Shown here in pieces: positions 8,744 to 17,873 of a stretch of DNA of 64,000 nucleotides. The position numbers and the translations under genes are program-made. How positions within the stretch are numbered: position 1 is the stretch's first letter; the number at the start of each line of letters is the position of its first letter. Under the pieces are notes generated by a model. The model worked only from the letters and a program-made list of their open reading frames with translations. It was not told the DNA's origin and ran no database searches. The stretch comes from Paracoccus albus (lineage in GTDB: Bacteria > Pseudomonadota > Alphaproteobacteria > Rhodobacterales > Rhodobacteraceae): the NCBI RefSeq assembly GCF_027913035.1, contig NZ_CP115775.1, forward strand, positions 1,674,001-1,738,000. The letters run 5' to 3'.

Positions 8744-10014
8744 TGGCCAGAGCCAGCGGCGTTAACCTGCTCGGCCACATCGGCATCAATGCGCGGGAAG
8801 ATTTCTTCCACCGGCATTTCACCGGCCATTGCCTGACTGATACGATTGACCATGCCGCCGTAGACAGCGTTGGCATAGCGCCATGCCGGGATTTCATTCG
8901 CGGCAGGGATCAGTTCGCCGGTCGCTGCAACAAATTTCTCCAGCGCGGCCTTGGCCTGAGGGTCATCCGTCTGGAAATCCAACCCACCCGCTTCGATCAC
9001 GCCCTTATGTGCGGGCAGGAACAGCGTGCGTTCCGAGAATTCCTTGACGATATCCTCACGCGCAAGAAAGTCCATCACCTTGCCCACATCCTCGGGGTTC
9101 TGGGTGTTCTTGTTGGCCACAAGCGCCGCACCACCCGGCAGGCCAGAGCATCCGGCCGATCCGCATGGCGAGCCGATCGCCACCCAGTCGAACCCGTCGC
9201 CGATCTTCGTCGACAGGTTCGCAATCTGCCATGAACCGGAATAAAGCATGGCGATATTTGCGTTGATGAACTCATCCGCGCCGGACCGATAGGTCGTGCC
9301 CGCCGCGCTGACCCAGACATCCTTCATGTGCTGTCCGCTTTCGGTCCAGTCCACCAGCTTGGTGATAAAGGCCTGCGCGGCTTCATCCAGCGGAGCGGGC
9401 TTGCCATCTTCGCCTTTCAGAACCGCGCCCGACGACAGCAGCGGCCCCGTGATCCGGTGGCCCGAGCGGTCGATGACGAAAGCGGCGACAAGCTGCTGGC
9501 TTTCCTGCACTTCGGTTGCGGCAGCAACCCAGTCATCCCAGGTCGCCCCCTCACCGGGCATTTCGACGCCTGCCTGTTCGAACAGGGTCTTGTTGGCGAA
9601 GCCGCCGACAAGCGTAAGCTGCGTCATGAAGCCGGGGATGATCTCGCTGTCATCGGGGCGCATCCAGTCGAACTGAGCACCGAAATTCTCATTCCAATAG
9701 GCAGGGTCCTCGACATATGGCGTCAGGTCCAGCCAATGCTCGGCCTGTTCCTTCAGGTTGGTGACCCGCGCAATATCCGGCCCCTCACCCGCTGCGAGCT
9801 GGATCGGAAGCTGTTCCATAATTACCTGATAAGCGACATTGTCGAGCGTCACGGTAATGTCAGGGTTTTCCTCCATAAAGCGGTTGAGCAGGTCCTGCAT
9901 GACCTCGCCTTCCACGCCGTCGGAATACCACATCATGCGCACCTCGCCCGCCTGGGCCGATGCCGCGATGGCCAGCGACGAGGCCGTCGCCATAATCTTC
10001 AGAAACTTTGTCAT
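8740..10014 (-). CDS. Sugar ABC transporter substrate-binding protein (extracellular family 1)
   Basis: 424 residues with a signal peptide (residues 1-22, cleavage near AQA-G). The mature part has the family 1 pattern: EVRMMWYSDG at the start, LAAGEGPDIARV, and FLPAHKGV towards the end. It captures the sugar in the periplasm for the MalFGK-type transporter encoded downstream. Context with KduI and a GH105 hydrolase points to an unsaturated uronic-acid oligosaccharide rather than a neutral sugar; this is inference from neighbours. Confidence 0.9.
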   Translation of the reverse strand: MTKFLKIMATASSLAIAASAQAGEVRMMWYSDGVEGEVMQDLLNRFMEENPDITVTLDNVAYQVIMEQLPIQLAAGEGPDIARVTNLKEQAEHWLDLTPYVEDPAYWNENFGAQFDWMRPDDSEIIPGFMTQLTLVGGFANKTLFEQAGVEMPGEGATWDDWVAAATEVQESQQLVAAFVIDRSGHRITGPLLSSGAVLKGEDGKPAPLDEAAQAFITKLVDWTESGQHMKDVWVSAAGTTYRSGADEFINANIAMLYSGSWQIANLSTKIGDGFDWVAIGSPCGSAGCSGLPGGAALVANKNTQNPEDVGKVMDFLAREDIVKEFSERTLFLPAHKGVIEAGGLDFQTDDPQAKAALEKFVAATGELIPAANEIPAWRYANAVYGGMVNRISQAMAGEMPVEEIFPRIDADVAEQVNAAGSGQ

Positions 10015-10038
10015 TTTGCTTTTCCTCCCTTAACGTTG

Positions 10039-12486
10039 TCAGATTTGCGGCGGACCAACCTCCTGCCGCAGCCCCTCTAGCGACCAGTTTGCCGGATCAA
10101 GTACGCGCCCCTCGGCCTCGACTTTTCCGTCAGCATGGAACACGACTTCACCGTATTCGGCATCAGTGACGACAATGCGACCTTTCGCATCGCCGATCAA
10201 TGCCAGCTTTCCGGCGTCTTCGATAACTTTTGTGATGTTATCGGCCTCTTCCGTGACCCGAATGATCCAGTGTCCGTTACGCCCGTTCAAGCGAAGCTCG
10301 TTTCCCGCGCTCGGACCGTCCGCCACGCGGATCAACTTGCCCGAGGCGGCTAGCATGATCGCCGCCTTGTCCTGAACCGCCACGGCACAGGAACCCTCGA
10401 CCCTGGCCTGATCGAACATGCTTTCGGGAAACCAAGCATGGGTCAGATCCGGCTGCGGTTCCACCCCGTCAAAGACGACGATGGCAAGGCCGCGATATTG
10501 CTGAACACGCGGAATACTGGCAGAGCCCCCCCAGTAGGACGGCCGACCATAGCCCGAATGGATAAGTTCCCCCGGCTGGTTGATCCAGACCTGAGCCTGA
10601 GGGTTCGAACCGATACGCGCATGGATCAGCGTCTCCTGATAGCCCCAGTCGAACCAACGGTAATGCGCGGCCGAACCCATCGCCGTGTAGCGCGTTTTCC
10701 AGTGATAGAGATGCGCGAAACCACCCTCGCCCTGTGTAAAGCACCATTCCTGCCCATTGTCGCGCTGCCAGAGCGCACGGTCTTGCAGATCCGGCAATGC
10801 CAGCCCGTGATCGCGCAGACAAAGCGCCAGTTGTGGCAGGCAGTGGAAGCGCGCCCCGAAGCTGCCCTTGCCCCACAACAGCCGCGCAATGGCCGAAAGC
10901 TCCAGTGTTTCCCCGGCGCGGAGCGTATGCTCATAACTGCGACCCTGCGCCGCCGTCAGCACCCCCTGATGGGCGCTGTTGGCCACCATCTTGACCAGGC
11001 GCGCGATGGATTTGCCGGCGCGTTCACGGATATCGGCATCCGGCGCCAAGGCAAAAAGGGCGCATAATCCTTTTAGATCAATCGGAAAATACGGCGCGCT
11101 GTTGAACTCTGCCATTTCGCACTGCTCGAAATGATTCAGCCATGCCCGAACGCGTGCCGCACCGACCTGCGACTGCTCCTGCCCGTTTCTGCCAGAGCGG
11201 TGGAAGGTTGCATCCGGCAGTATTGAACCTGCCAGATAGGCAGCGGTATGAAACAGCAGGGCATGGTTTTCGCTGAAGTACCACTGCACATCATTGCCCG
11301 GCTCATCCATCCAATAGCGATAGGCAACTATGGTCCGGTCGATCTGCGCCAGGGTTTCCGTCGCCAGCCTGTCCGCGAACCGCATCCGCGACCACAACAA
11401 TGGCACGAGTGCGAAATCGGCGCAGTCCCAGCAATCCGCAATGGCCGGAAGGGCGCGCAGGATCATCGCATCGGCCTGCTCCCCGACCGCAAGCCGCGCA
11501 AGGGCGCATACTGTATCAGGCTCTGCCTTGTCGGCCACCGCGCGAAGTGCCTCATCCGCCCTTTCGGTCAGCGTCGCAGGCGCGGGACCGACGGGATGGG
11601 CTATCTCCACCCCAAGGCTGCGTGTCGCAGTGAAACCTTCGCAGCTGATCGTGAACCGGAAGTGCCGGAAATCAGCGGGGAAGTCCACGACAGTTCCCAG
11701 CACCAGTTTGTCCTGATCTGGTGCGAGGGGATATTCAAGTTCCATCCGCTCATGCGACATGAAATCGCCCTCGATCAGAACCCTGGCACTGCCAGCTGCC
11801 CCAAGCGTTGCGGGCAGATTAACAGCCACCTCACCCTGATCATAAGCGGGACGGTCGAAATGCATGCGTTCCAGCAGAGCTTCCACAGCGCGAACGGTTT
11901 CGGTGCTGCCTGAGAAGGGCAAGCCGGCCTCGGCCTCCGGACCGGAAAGATAAGCGAGGCGCAGCAGGAAGCGCGTGTCGCGCTCTGCCAGATCGTCAAA
12001 GAAGACGGATATCTCGTTTTCACCGTCGCGCAGCTCGACCTCGAACTCTGCCGCGCTGTTGTAGTTGCGAATATAGGGTGCCATCCAGCCCGCTTCTTGG
12101 CCATTCACATGCAGCACGGCCCCGCCGCATGTCGTCAGCCGAAAGCGAGCCGTATCGGCCTTTTCCGCGACCAGAACCGTTCGCGCCCATGCAGCGAGCC
12201 GGGTCGGACGAAACCAGAAGCCCGACAGGTCCAGAACATCCTGACCGAATGGCAGGATATTGGTCTGCCACGCTGCCGCACCACGAATATCTGGCCGCTT
12301 ATCGCGGAACCGCGCCGCAAATTCCGTGCGGCAGGGATATTCATGGGGGATGAAGTTCTTATCCTTGGTCAGGAAAAAGAACGGGTCCATCTCGCCATGC
12401 AGCGGCGCATCGGGAATGTCGAAACGTTCCTCTGCAATGTCGGACACCTGCCAGTATCGCAATGCGTCGCCGCGGTTCAACTTCAT
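10039..12486 (-). CDS. Unrecognised 815-residue protein of the uronate operon, probable carbohydrate-active enzyme
   Basis: I do not recognise a named family. Residues about 60-190 look like a galactose-binding-type beta-sandwich (WARTVLVAE, LHVNGQEAGW, ELRDGENEISVFF). Residues about 300-560 are helix-rich and resemble an alpha/alpha toroid, with conserved-looking polar clusters WYFSENHALLFHTA, EFNSAPYFPIDLKGL and RSYEHTL. The C-terminal third is beta-rich (WFDWGYQETLIHARIG, GYGRPSYWGG), as in heparinase-type lyases. No signal peptide is visible, so it is likely cytoplasmic. The start overlaps the kduI stop (ATGA). It could be a new lyase or hydrolase acting on the imported oligosaccharide. 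Confidence 0.6.
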   Translation of the reverse strand: MKLNRGDALRYWQVSDIAEERFDIPDAPLHGEMDPFFFLTKDKNFIPHEYPCRTEFAARFRDKRPDIRGAAAWQTNILPFGQDVLDLSGFWFRPTRLAAWARTVLVAEKADTARFRLTTCGGAVLHVNGQEAGWMAPYIRNYNSAAEFEVELRDGENEISVFFDDLAERDTRFLLRLAYLSGPEAEAGLPFSGSTETVRAVEALLERMHFDRPAYDQGEVAVNLPATLGAAGSARVLIEGDFMSHERMELEYPLAPDQDKLVLGTVVDFPADFRHFRFTISCEGFTATRSLGVEIAHPVGPAPATLTERADEALRAVADKAEPDTVCALARLAVGEQADAMILRALPAIADCWDCADFALVPLLWSRMRFADRLATETLAQIDRTIVAYRYWMDEPGNDVQWYFSENHALLFHTAAYLAGSILPDATFHRSGRNGQEQSQVGAARVRAWLNHFEQCEMAEFNSAPYFPIDLKGLCALFALAPDADIRERAGKSIARLVKMVANSAHQGVLTAAQGRSYEHTLRAGETLELSAIARLLWGKGSFGARFHCLPQLALCLRDHGLALPDLQDRALWQRDNGQEWCFTQGEGGFAHLYHWKTRYTAMGSAAHYRWFDWGYQETLIHARIGSNPQAQVWINQPGELIHSGYGRPSYWGGSASIPRVQQYRGLAIVVFDGVEPQPDLTHAWFPESMFDQARVEGSCAVAVQDKAAIMLAASGKLIRVADGPSAGNELRLNGRNGHWIIRVTEEADNITKVIEDAGKLALIGDAKGRIVVTDAEYGEVVFHADGKVEAEGRVLDPANWSLEGLRQEVGPPQI

Positions 12487-13319
12487 CTCAGTTCGCTCAC
12501 CGGGACGGGGGTCACGTCCTCATATGCCTGATTTTCGCCGGTCATGCCCCAGACAAAGCAATATGGCCCGGTGCCCGCGCCCATATGGATCGACCATGCG
12601 GGCGACAGGACAATGTCACCATGTTTCACGACAAGATGCCGGGTGTTGTCGGGACGGCCCATGAAGTGGAACACGCGGTCCTCCTCGGCCATGCCGAAAT
12701 AGCCATAGGCTTCCATGCGGCGCTCATGCAGATGCGGGGGCTGCGTGTTCCAGACCTGTCCTTCCGGCACATCGGTGATACCCATGAGCAGAAGGCAGGA
12801 CGGTCCCACCTCTGGATGGATATACATCCGAAGCTGACGGAAATTGCCGCGATTCTCTTGCCCGAATTCGACCATTTTGGCCTCTTCACGCGTGATAACG
12901 CGGGTTGGGTGATCAGCACCGGCAGGCACCGAATTCAGATAGAACCAGGCGGGATCACCGGCGTCATTGCTGCCAAGGCGAACCTTCTTTGCACCCCTGC
13001 CGACATACAGGCAGTCCCTGCTGCCGATTTCGAATTTCTGTCCATCGACTTCGGCCCATCCCGGCCCGCCCAGATTGGCTATGCCGGCCTCACGCGCATC
13101 GAAGAAATTCGGCGTACCAACCTCCGCGCCGTCACCGAATTCCAGCGGATCTGCGGTCGGGACTGCGCCCCCCACGATCATCCGGTCAAAATGGGTGTAG
13201 GTCATCCGCATCTCACTGGGTTTGAAATGGCCCTCAACCATGAACTCTGCCCGCAGACGATCCGTGTTCATATTGTCTATATCGCCCGGTGCCGCGCCGT
13301 AACGCACATCCATCATCAT
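12483..13319 (-). CDS. kduI: 5-dehydro-4-deoxy-D-glucuronate isomerase KduI
   Basis: 278 residues, the same length as E. coli KduI. It converts 5-keto-4-deoxyuronate, released from unsaturated uronates, to 2,5-diketo-3-deoxygluconate in the cytoplasm. The zinc ligands sit at the same positions as in E. coli: His196 and His198 (PPHLHERR), Glu203 (RMEAY) and His245 (WSIHMG). An AGGAGG site precedes the ATG at 13319, which overlaps the GH105 stop. KduD, the next enzyme, is not in the window. Confidence 0.93.
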   Translation of the reverse strand: MMMDVRYGAAPGDIDNMNTDRLRAEFMVEGHFKPSEMRMTYTHFDRMIVGGAVPTADPLEFGDGAEVGTPNFFDAREAGIANLGGPGWAEVDGQKFEIGSRDCLYVGRGAKKVRLGSNDAGDPAWFYLNSVPAGADHPTRVITREEAKMVEFGQENRGNFRQLRMYIHPEVGPSCLLLMGITDVPEGQVWNTQPPHLHERRMEAYGYFGMAEEDRVFHFMGRPDNTRHLVVKHGDIVLSPAWSIHMGAGTGPYCFVWGMTGENQAYEDVTPVPVSELR

Positions 13320-14398
13320 TCTGCCTCCTTCAAAGCTTCGACAAGCGCGAGCATCGCGAGCGACTGGCCATAGCCTGTCGGCTGGATCGGGATGTCGCGG
13401 TAAAATTGCAGATCGTGACCCATACGCGTTCCATAGCTGACACCGCCCACCACGCCGTCAGGACCGATCTGGCCCATCACATAGTCCAGAGCCTTCCGCC
13501 CCGCCTGCCGCGCGTCGTCGCCGAGCAGGCCAAGACGAGCGCCTTTCAGCAGGCCATAGGCGAACCCGGCGGTGGCACTGGTCTCAGGATAGCTGGTCGG
13601 ATCGTCCAGAAGGGTGCGCCACGCACCGTCTTCCATTTGCTGCGGGATCAATGCAGCCACCTGATCCCGCAACAGGTCCCGCAGGAACTCTGCCGCATCT
13701 GGCGCGATATCGGCCAGATCGAACAGGTCCAGCAGGCAAGCGGTGATCCACGCGTTGCCGCGCCCCCAACGGGCTCGGGCAAAGTTATGCCGTCCTTCGA
13801 ATGTCCAGCCGTGAAACCACAGCCCTGTCTCGCGGTCGGCCAGAAAATTGGCGTGGACAAGAAACTGCCGGACGGCTTCCTCGACCAACTCGCGACGCCC
13901 CGCCGCCTGCCCGTATGAGGCAAGGAACAGCGCGACCATGAACAGCGTGTCGTCCCAAAGTTCGCCCTTGTTCAGCCTGTCGGAAACATCGTGCTGAATA
14001 CCACCAAAAGGCGTACGCGGGGCCTCTTCCATAACCTTGCGGGCCCAATCGTTCAGTACCTTCTCGAACCGGTCTTCGCGGGTCTCTCGCCACAGGATCG
14101 ACAGGGCCAGCATAGGCGCCGTGGTGTTCACATTCATCGGAGGCAGGCCACGTGCCAGGGCGCGATCATACCAGCCTGTCAGTGTCTGGGTCAGCGCCGC
14201 GTCACGCCCCCGCGCCAGCCACAGTTGAACCAAGCCGTAAAGACCAACGCCCTGCGGCCATTCCCACGCATCGAAACTGACGTAGTCGCCGGGTGTACCG
14301 TCCAAGTTGGGTTCGTCGAACTTTCCGTCGAGCCGAAGGCTCTCAAAGCCGGCAACCAGCCGGGACAGCGCATTCTCGATGGTGGTACGATCCAGCAT
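13316..14398 (-). CDS. Glycoside hydrolase family 105, unsaturated rhamnogalacturonyl/glucuronyl hydrolase
   Basis: 360 residues, an alpha/alpha barrel. It shows GH105 marks: Asp149/Asp150 in ELWDDTLFM (position of the catalytic Asp), His196 in LWFHGW, and the RWGRGNAW motif at 210-217. It removes the 4,5-unsaturated uronic acid from the non-reducing end of oligosaccharides made by polysaccharide lyases, feeding KduI. There is no signal peptide, so it acts after import. The ATG at 14398 is the first start consistent with the domain; its ribosome site is weak. It is the first gene of the operon, divergent from LacI. Confidence 0.88.
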   Translation of the reverse strand: MLDRTTIENALSRLVAGFESLRLDGKFDEPNLDGTPGDYVSFDAWEWPQGVGLYGLVQLWLARGRDAALTQTLTGWYDRALARGLPPMNVNTTAPMLALSILWRETREDRFEKVLNDWARKVMEEAPRTPFGGIQHDVSDRLNKGELWDDTLFMVALFLASYGQAAGRRELVEEAVRQFLVHANFLADRETGLWFHGWTFEGRHNFARARWGRGNAWITACLLDLFDLADIAPDAAEFLRDLLRDQVAALIPQQMEDGAWRTLLDDPTSYPETSATAGFAYGLLKGARLGLLGDDARQAGRKALDYVMGQIGPDGVVGGVSYGTRMGHDLQFYRDIPIQPTGYGQSLAMLALVEALKEAE

Positions 14399-14426
14399 GA
14401 ATTGAATTATTCCGAGCAAGTATTGG

Positions 14427-14443
14427 TTTGCACAATATGCAAA
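14427..14443. promoter_or_regulatory. Candidate LacI-family operator
   Basis: TTTGCA-CAATA-TGCAAA, a perfect inverted repeat with 6-base arms, in the 64-base divergent space between the GH105 operon and its LacI regulator. Position and symmetry fit the operator for the adjacent regulator, covering both start regions. Confidence 0.55.
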
Positions 14444-14462
14444 TTTCTTGCAGCCTGACTGC

Positions 14463-15536
14463 ATGAGACCGGATGGAAAACGTGAAAAGATATCGCGAAG
14501 GGTTCGGCTGAAGGATATTGCCGAACGCTGCGCAGTCTCGACGGCGACGGTCTCCCGTGCCTTGTCCGGTCGCGGATATGTGCAGGCGGAATTGAGCGCG
14601 CAGATCCACGAGATGGCTCTTCGCCTGAACTATCCCCTACCTTCATCCCTAGCAGGGAGGCGCGTTCTTCTGGCGGTTTCCGGGCCGGCATTGGTCGATC
14701 TTGCCCGCAACCAGTTCACCCTTCATGTGCTGGAAGGGATCACCGAACGCTGTCAGACATTGCATATGTCGGTAGAGACAAGGCAGGTCTCTACTGTCGA
14801 AGACGAAATTCGTCTGCTTGCCGAAGCAGAGGATGACACTGTGGCGGGCGTGCTGATGGTCACGATTGACGACGACGCCCTGCTGGAACTGGCGCGAAAT
14901 TGCGCAAAGCCCGTCATCATGGTGAACGGCGATGACCCGGATATGGGTCTGTCATCTGTGACACCGTGCAACCGATCCGCCGCGGCAATGGCGGCGCAGC
15001 ACTTATGGGATCTCGGCCATCGCCGGATCGTCTTTCTGACCTGTCCGGGCCGACGCACAATCGCTCGCAGGTTAGAGGGCTGGCGGGATGTGCTGGCAGA
15101 TCATGCCGATCCTTCACTGATCGTAGAGGTAGCCGATTGGCAGCCGGAACTCGCGGATGCAGCGATAACAGAAAGGTTGGCCAAGCGCCGTGACTTCACA
15201 GCGATCCTTGCGACCGGCGACGCGCTAGCGATGGGCGCCTATCTGGCACTAAGCCGAAATGGCCTGACAATTCCGGGGGACGTATCGGTCATTTCAATTG
15301 ACGGGCTTCCACAGACGAAACTGCTGGACCCGCCCATGACCGTCATGGCCATCCCGATGCGAGAGGTCGGGGCAGCCGCGCTCGATCTGCTTTGCGAAAC
15401 GGCTGCCAATCCCAGCCTGCCGAGGCGGCGCATCGAACTGGCCTGCCAGCTGGTGGAAAGGGGATCCGCAGGCACGGTCAACGCTTGGTCAGAAACTGAT
15501 CTGCAAATGAGGCCGCCGGGTTGCCGGAAAAGCTGA
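14463..15536 (+). CDS. LacI family transcriptional regulator
   Basis: 357 residues. The N-terminal helix-turn-helix is clear (RLKDIAERCAVSTATVSRALS, residues about 15-35), followed by a periplasmic-binding-protein-like effector domain (VAGVLMVTI, LWDLGHRRIVFLTCPG, FTAILATGDALAMG, VSVISIDGLP). It is divergent from the uronate operon and so is very likely its repressor, released by a uronate intermediate. The ATG at 14463 was preferred to a TTG 15 bases upstream; neither has a good ribosome site. The C-terminus runs about 15 residues past the usual end. Confidence 0.88.
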   Translation: MRPDGKREKISRRVRLKDIAERCAVSTATVSRALSGRGYVQAELSAQIHEMALRLNYPLPSSLAGRRVLLAVSGPALVDLARNQFTLHVLEGITERCQTLHMSVETRQVSTVEDEIRLLAEAEDDTVAGVLMVTIDDDALLELARNCAKPVIMVNGDDPDMGLSSVTPCNRSAAAMAAQHLWDLGHRRIVFLTCPGRRTIARRLEGWRDVLADHADPSLIVEVADWQPELADAAITERLAKRRDFTAILATGDALAMGAYLALSRNGLTIPGDVSVISIDGLPQTKLLDPPMTVMAIPMREVGAAALDLLCETAANPSLPRRRIELACQLVERGSAGTVNAWSETDLQMRPPGCRKS

Positions 15537-15616
15537 GCGTTCGACCACCGCCCCTCGACGTCAACGCAACGATCGCGCAGGGTGCTCGAAGTTTCAAACA
15601 GTATGGGAGCAGGGTC

Positions 15617-16393
15617 ATGAAACTGGGATTTATCGGTACGGGTGATATCACAAAGGCCATCGTGACCGGGCTGATGTCCGCCGATTATCCGTTGGATGAG
15701 ATCATTCTTTCACCCCGAAACGCGCAGGTTTCGGCCCGGCTGGCCGCCGATCACCCTAAGGTCGTGGTCGCAAGTGACAACCAGCAGGTGGTCGACGGGG
15801 CGGATCTGGTTTTCCTTGCCGTCCGTCCACAAGTCGCGGAAAAGGTTATCCGCGCGCTTAAATTCCCGGCCGACAAGCAGATCGTCAGCCTGATCGCGAC
15901 TGTCACGCAGGAAACGTTGCAGGAGTGGACAGGAACCTCGCAGCCGATTCCGCGCGCTGTTCCCCTGCCCGCCGTTTCGGACCGGCAGGGCGCGACGGTT
16001 ATCTATCCGGCGGATGGGAAACTGCAAGAACTGTTCGGCACGCTCGGACCCGTGATAGAGGCAACGACGCTGGATGAGCTGGACGCACTTACCACCTCGG
16101 GCGCGGTCATGGGCCTGTACTTTGGCTTGCAAGAGACAATCGTTGCATGGCTCGCTGAGCGCGGGATCTCGGATCGGGATGCCCGGACATTCATCGGAAA
16201 GGTGTTTCTGGAACTGGGCCGGACCGCCGCGCGAGAGCCGGAGAAAGATTTTATCACCCTGCGGGAAGAGCATTCGACCGAAGGCGGCATCAACGAACAG
16301 ATGTTCCGCACGTTCACCGAGCAAGGCGGCACAGAAGCGCTGAATATCGCCCTGAACAGCGTGGCCGGACGGATCCTGTCGGGACGCGGGTAG
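15617..16393 (+). CDS. Pyrroline-5-carboxylate reductase family protein (ProC-like)
   Basis: 258 residues. The NAD(P)-binding start is KLGFIGTGDITKAIVTGL, with LSPRNAQVSARLA at the cofactor-specificity position and a C-terminal helical dimerisation region. The family reduces pyrroline-5-carboxylate to proline. This copy is somewhat short (E. coli ProC is 269 residues) and its conserved C-terminal TxPGG is not seen; the matching stretch reads EEHSTEGGINEQ. It may be a paralogue with another imine substrate. The reading frame is open further upstream, but the ATG at 15617 begins the Rossmann fold and has a GGGAGCAGG stretch ahead. It stands alone after lacI. Confidence 0.75.
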   Translation: MKLGFIGTGDITKAIVTGLMSADYPLDEIILSPRNAQVSARLAADHPKVVVASDNQQVVDGADLVFLAVRPQVAEKVIRALKFPADKQIVSLIATVTQETLQEWTGTSQPIPRAVPLPAVSDRQGATVIYPADGKLQELFGTLGPVIEATTLDELDALTTSGAVMGLYFGLQETIVAWLAERGISDRDARTFIGKVFLELGRTAAREPEKDFITLREEHSTEGGINEQMFRTFTEQGGTEALNIALNSVAGRILSGRG

Positions 16394-16407
16394 CGGTCCT
16401 GGACCGC
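16393..16407. repeat. Short palindrome directly after the ProC-like gene
   Basis: GCGGTCC-T-GGACCGC, beginning at the last base of the stop codon. It may help end transcription but has no T-run. The rest of 16408-16514 shows nothing recognisable. Confidence 0.3.
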
Positions 16408-16514
16408 GTGCCGGTCCAAAACCCTGCGCCTTTCCCTTGTCAATTTGTGGCGGTCGGTTCAGCGAAACAATCCGCGAAGAATGGCGTATCCGCCGCACCC
16501 TGATCGAACCTGAT

Positions 16515-17732
16515 CTAGTGCAGGATCGGCGCTGCGCGCGCCGGTCCAATCACCTCGCCATTGCGGCGCGCATGAAGCCAGACGATACCCAGCATCAGAA
16601 TACCGACCAGCGAAAAGCCGATGGCCACAACCCCGGAAGAACGCCAGCCCCATCCTGCATCAAGCGCCCAGCCTGCAACCAGCGGACCAAGCCCGTTCGC
16701 CGCGTTGAAGGCGGCATGGTTCATCGCGGCTGCCATGCTCTGCGCATTTCCTGCAATATCCATCAGCCGGGTCTGAAGTGGCACGAAAACGCCCGAACCC
16801 AGACCAAGCAGAAAGGCCGAGGCGATCATCGCCTGCCAGTTCCCGACAGCCCAGACGGCAAAGGCCTGCGTTATCATCATAAAGATGAACAGCCGGAAAC
16901 AGGCCCCGATGGGTCCCAAGGCGATGGTCATTCGCGCAGCCAGAATGCTTCCCAGCGTGCTGCCGATACCAAAAGCCGACAGCATGACCGGCACAGCCCA
17001 GTTCGGAGGAGTCGTCGTCACCAGCATCGCCTGCGTCAGGAAGGCGTATACCGCGAAAAGCCCCCCGCAGCCGATCATGCCGACAAGCAGTGTCAGAAGA
17101 ACCGCAGGATTGCTGAGAGCCTTCAGCTCCTCCATCGGTTGCGCATTCGGATCGACGCCGACACGCGGGGCCAGACGCAGGATCAGCACGGCCGCGATCA
17201 GCGCCAGCACACCGGGCAAGGCGAAGCCGCTGCGCCAGCCAAGAACGTCGACAAGGATGCCGGCAAATGGCACGCCCACGATATTCGCAACGGTCAGGCC
17301 CAGCATGACCTGAGTGACACCCTTGGCCCGCTTTTCTCGCGGAAGGGCATCGGCGGCGAACAGCATACCGACGCCAAGAAAGCCACCATGCGGCAGCCCC
17401 GCCAGAAAGCGCATCCCGACAAGGGTCGAATAGCCCGGCAGGATAGCCGCCAGCAGGTTCAGCACACCATAGGCGGCGATCAGCGCTGCCAGATAGCGCC
17501 GCCTTGGCAGCCTCGCACCCAAAAGCGTGGTGATCGGCGCACCAACCACGACACCGAATGCATAGGAGGAAATCACATGGCCGGCCTGTGCCTCGGACAG
17601 GCCCAGATCCTCTGCGAACCACGGAAGCAGGCCCATAGCGGCGAATTCGGACGTCCCGATGGCAAACGCCCCAAGCGCCAACGAAAGTATCACCAGCGTG
17701 AGGCTGGCCGGATTTGTATCTTTTTCGGTCAT
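16515..17732 (-). CDS. MFS transporter, DHA1 family (arabinose-efflux/AraJ type)
   Basis: 405 residues with 12 predicted membrane segments. The family loop between segments 2 and 3 is recognisable (TTLLGARLPRRRYL), as are LPHGGFLGVGM in segment 5 and the second-half repeat. Proteins of this type export sugars, drugs or metabolites by proton antiport; the substrate cannot be told. The ATG at 17732 was chosen because the 22 preceding codons of the open frame lack membrane or family features. It lies convergent to the ProC-like gene. Confidence 0.85.
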   Translation of the reverse strand: MTEKDTNPASLTLVILSLALGAFAIGTSEFAAMGLLPWFAEDLGLSEAQAGHVISSYAFGVVVGAPITTLLGARLPRRRYLAALIAAYGVLNLLAAILPGYSTLVGMRFLAGLPHGGFLGVGMLFAADALPREKRAKGVTQVMLGLTVANIVGVPFAGILVDVLGWRSGFALPGVLALIAAVLILRLAPRVGVDPNAQPMEELKALSNPAVLLTLLVGMIGCGGLFAVYAFLTQAMLVTTTPPNWAVPVMLSAFGIGSTLGSILAARMTIALGPIGACFRLFIFMMITQAFAVWAVGNWQAMIASAFLLGLGSGVFVPLQTRLMDIAGNAQSMAAAMNHAAFNAANGLGPLVAGWALDAGWGWRSSGVVAIGFSLVGILMLGIVWLHARRNGEVIGPARAAPILH

Positions 17733-17873
17733 GTCGACGGATTCAATTGTCTGAGGATTTGACCCCGGATAGCAGAACCACGCCGTTCGCGCTATCACTT
17801 CGCGCGAAGAGCCGCCATGCGTTCAGTTCAATGCTCGGGCTCTGGAAAAACCCGATGTCGCACCCGCCGGCTA

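Noticed and set aside
7886..8836. A 316-codon open frame on the plus strand
   Set aside because: Shadow of the MalF-type permease on the other strand, same composition bias, no family features.
16437..17762. A 441-codon open frame on the plus strand opposite the MFS gene
   Set aside because: Low-complexity Gln/Arg/His-rich translation with no motif; the minus strand encodes a clear 12-segment transporter.
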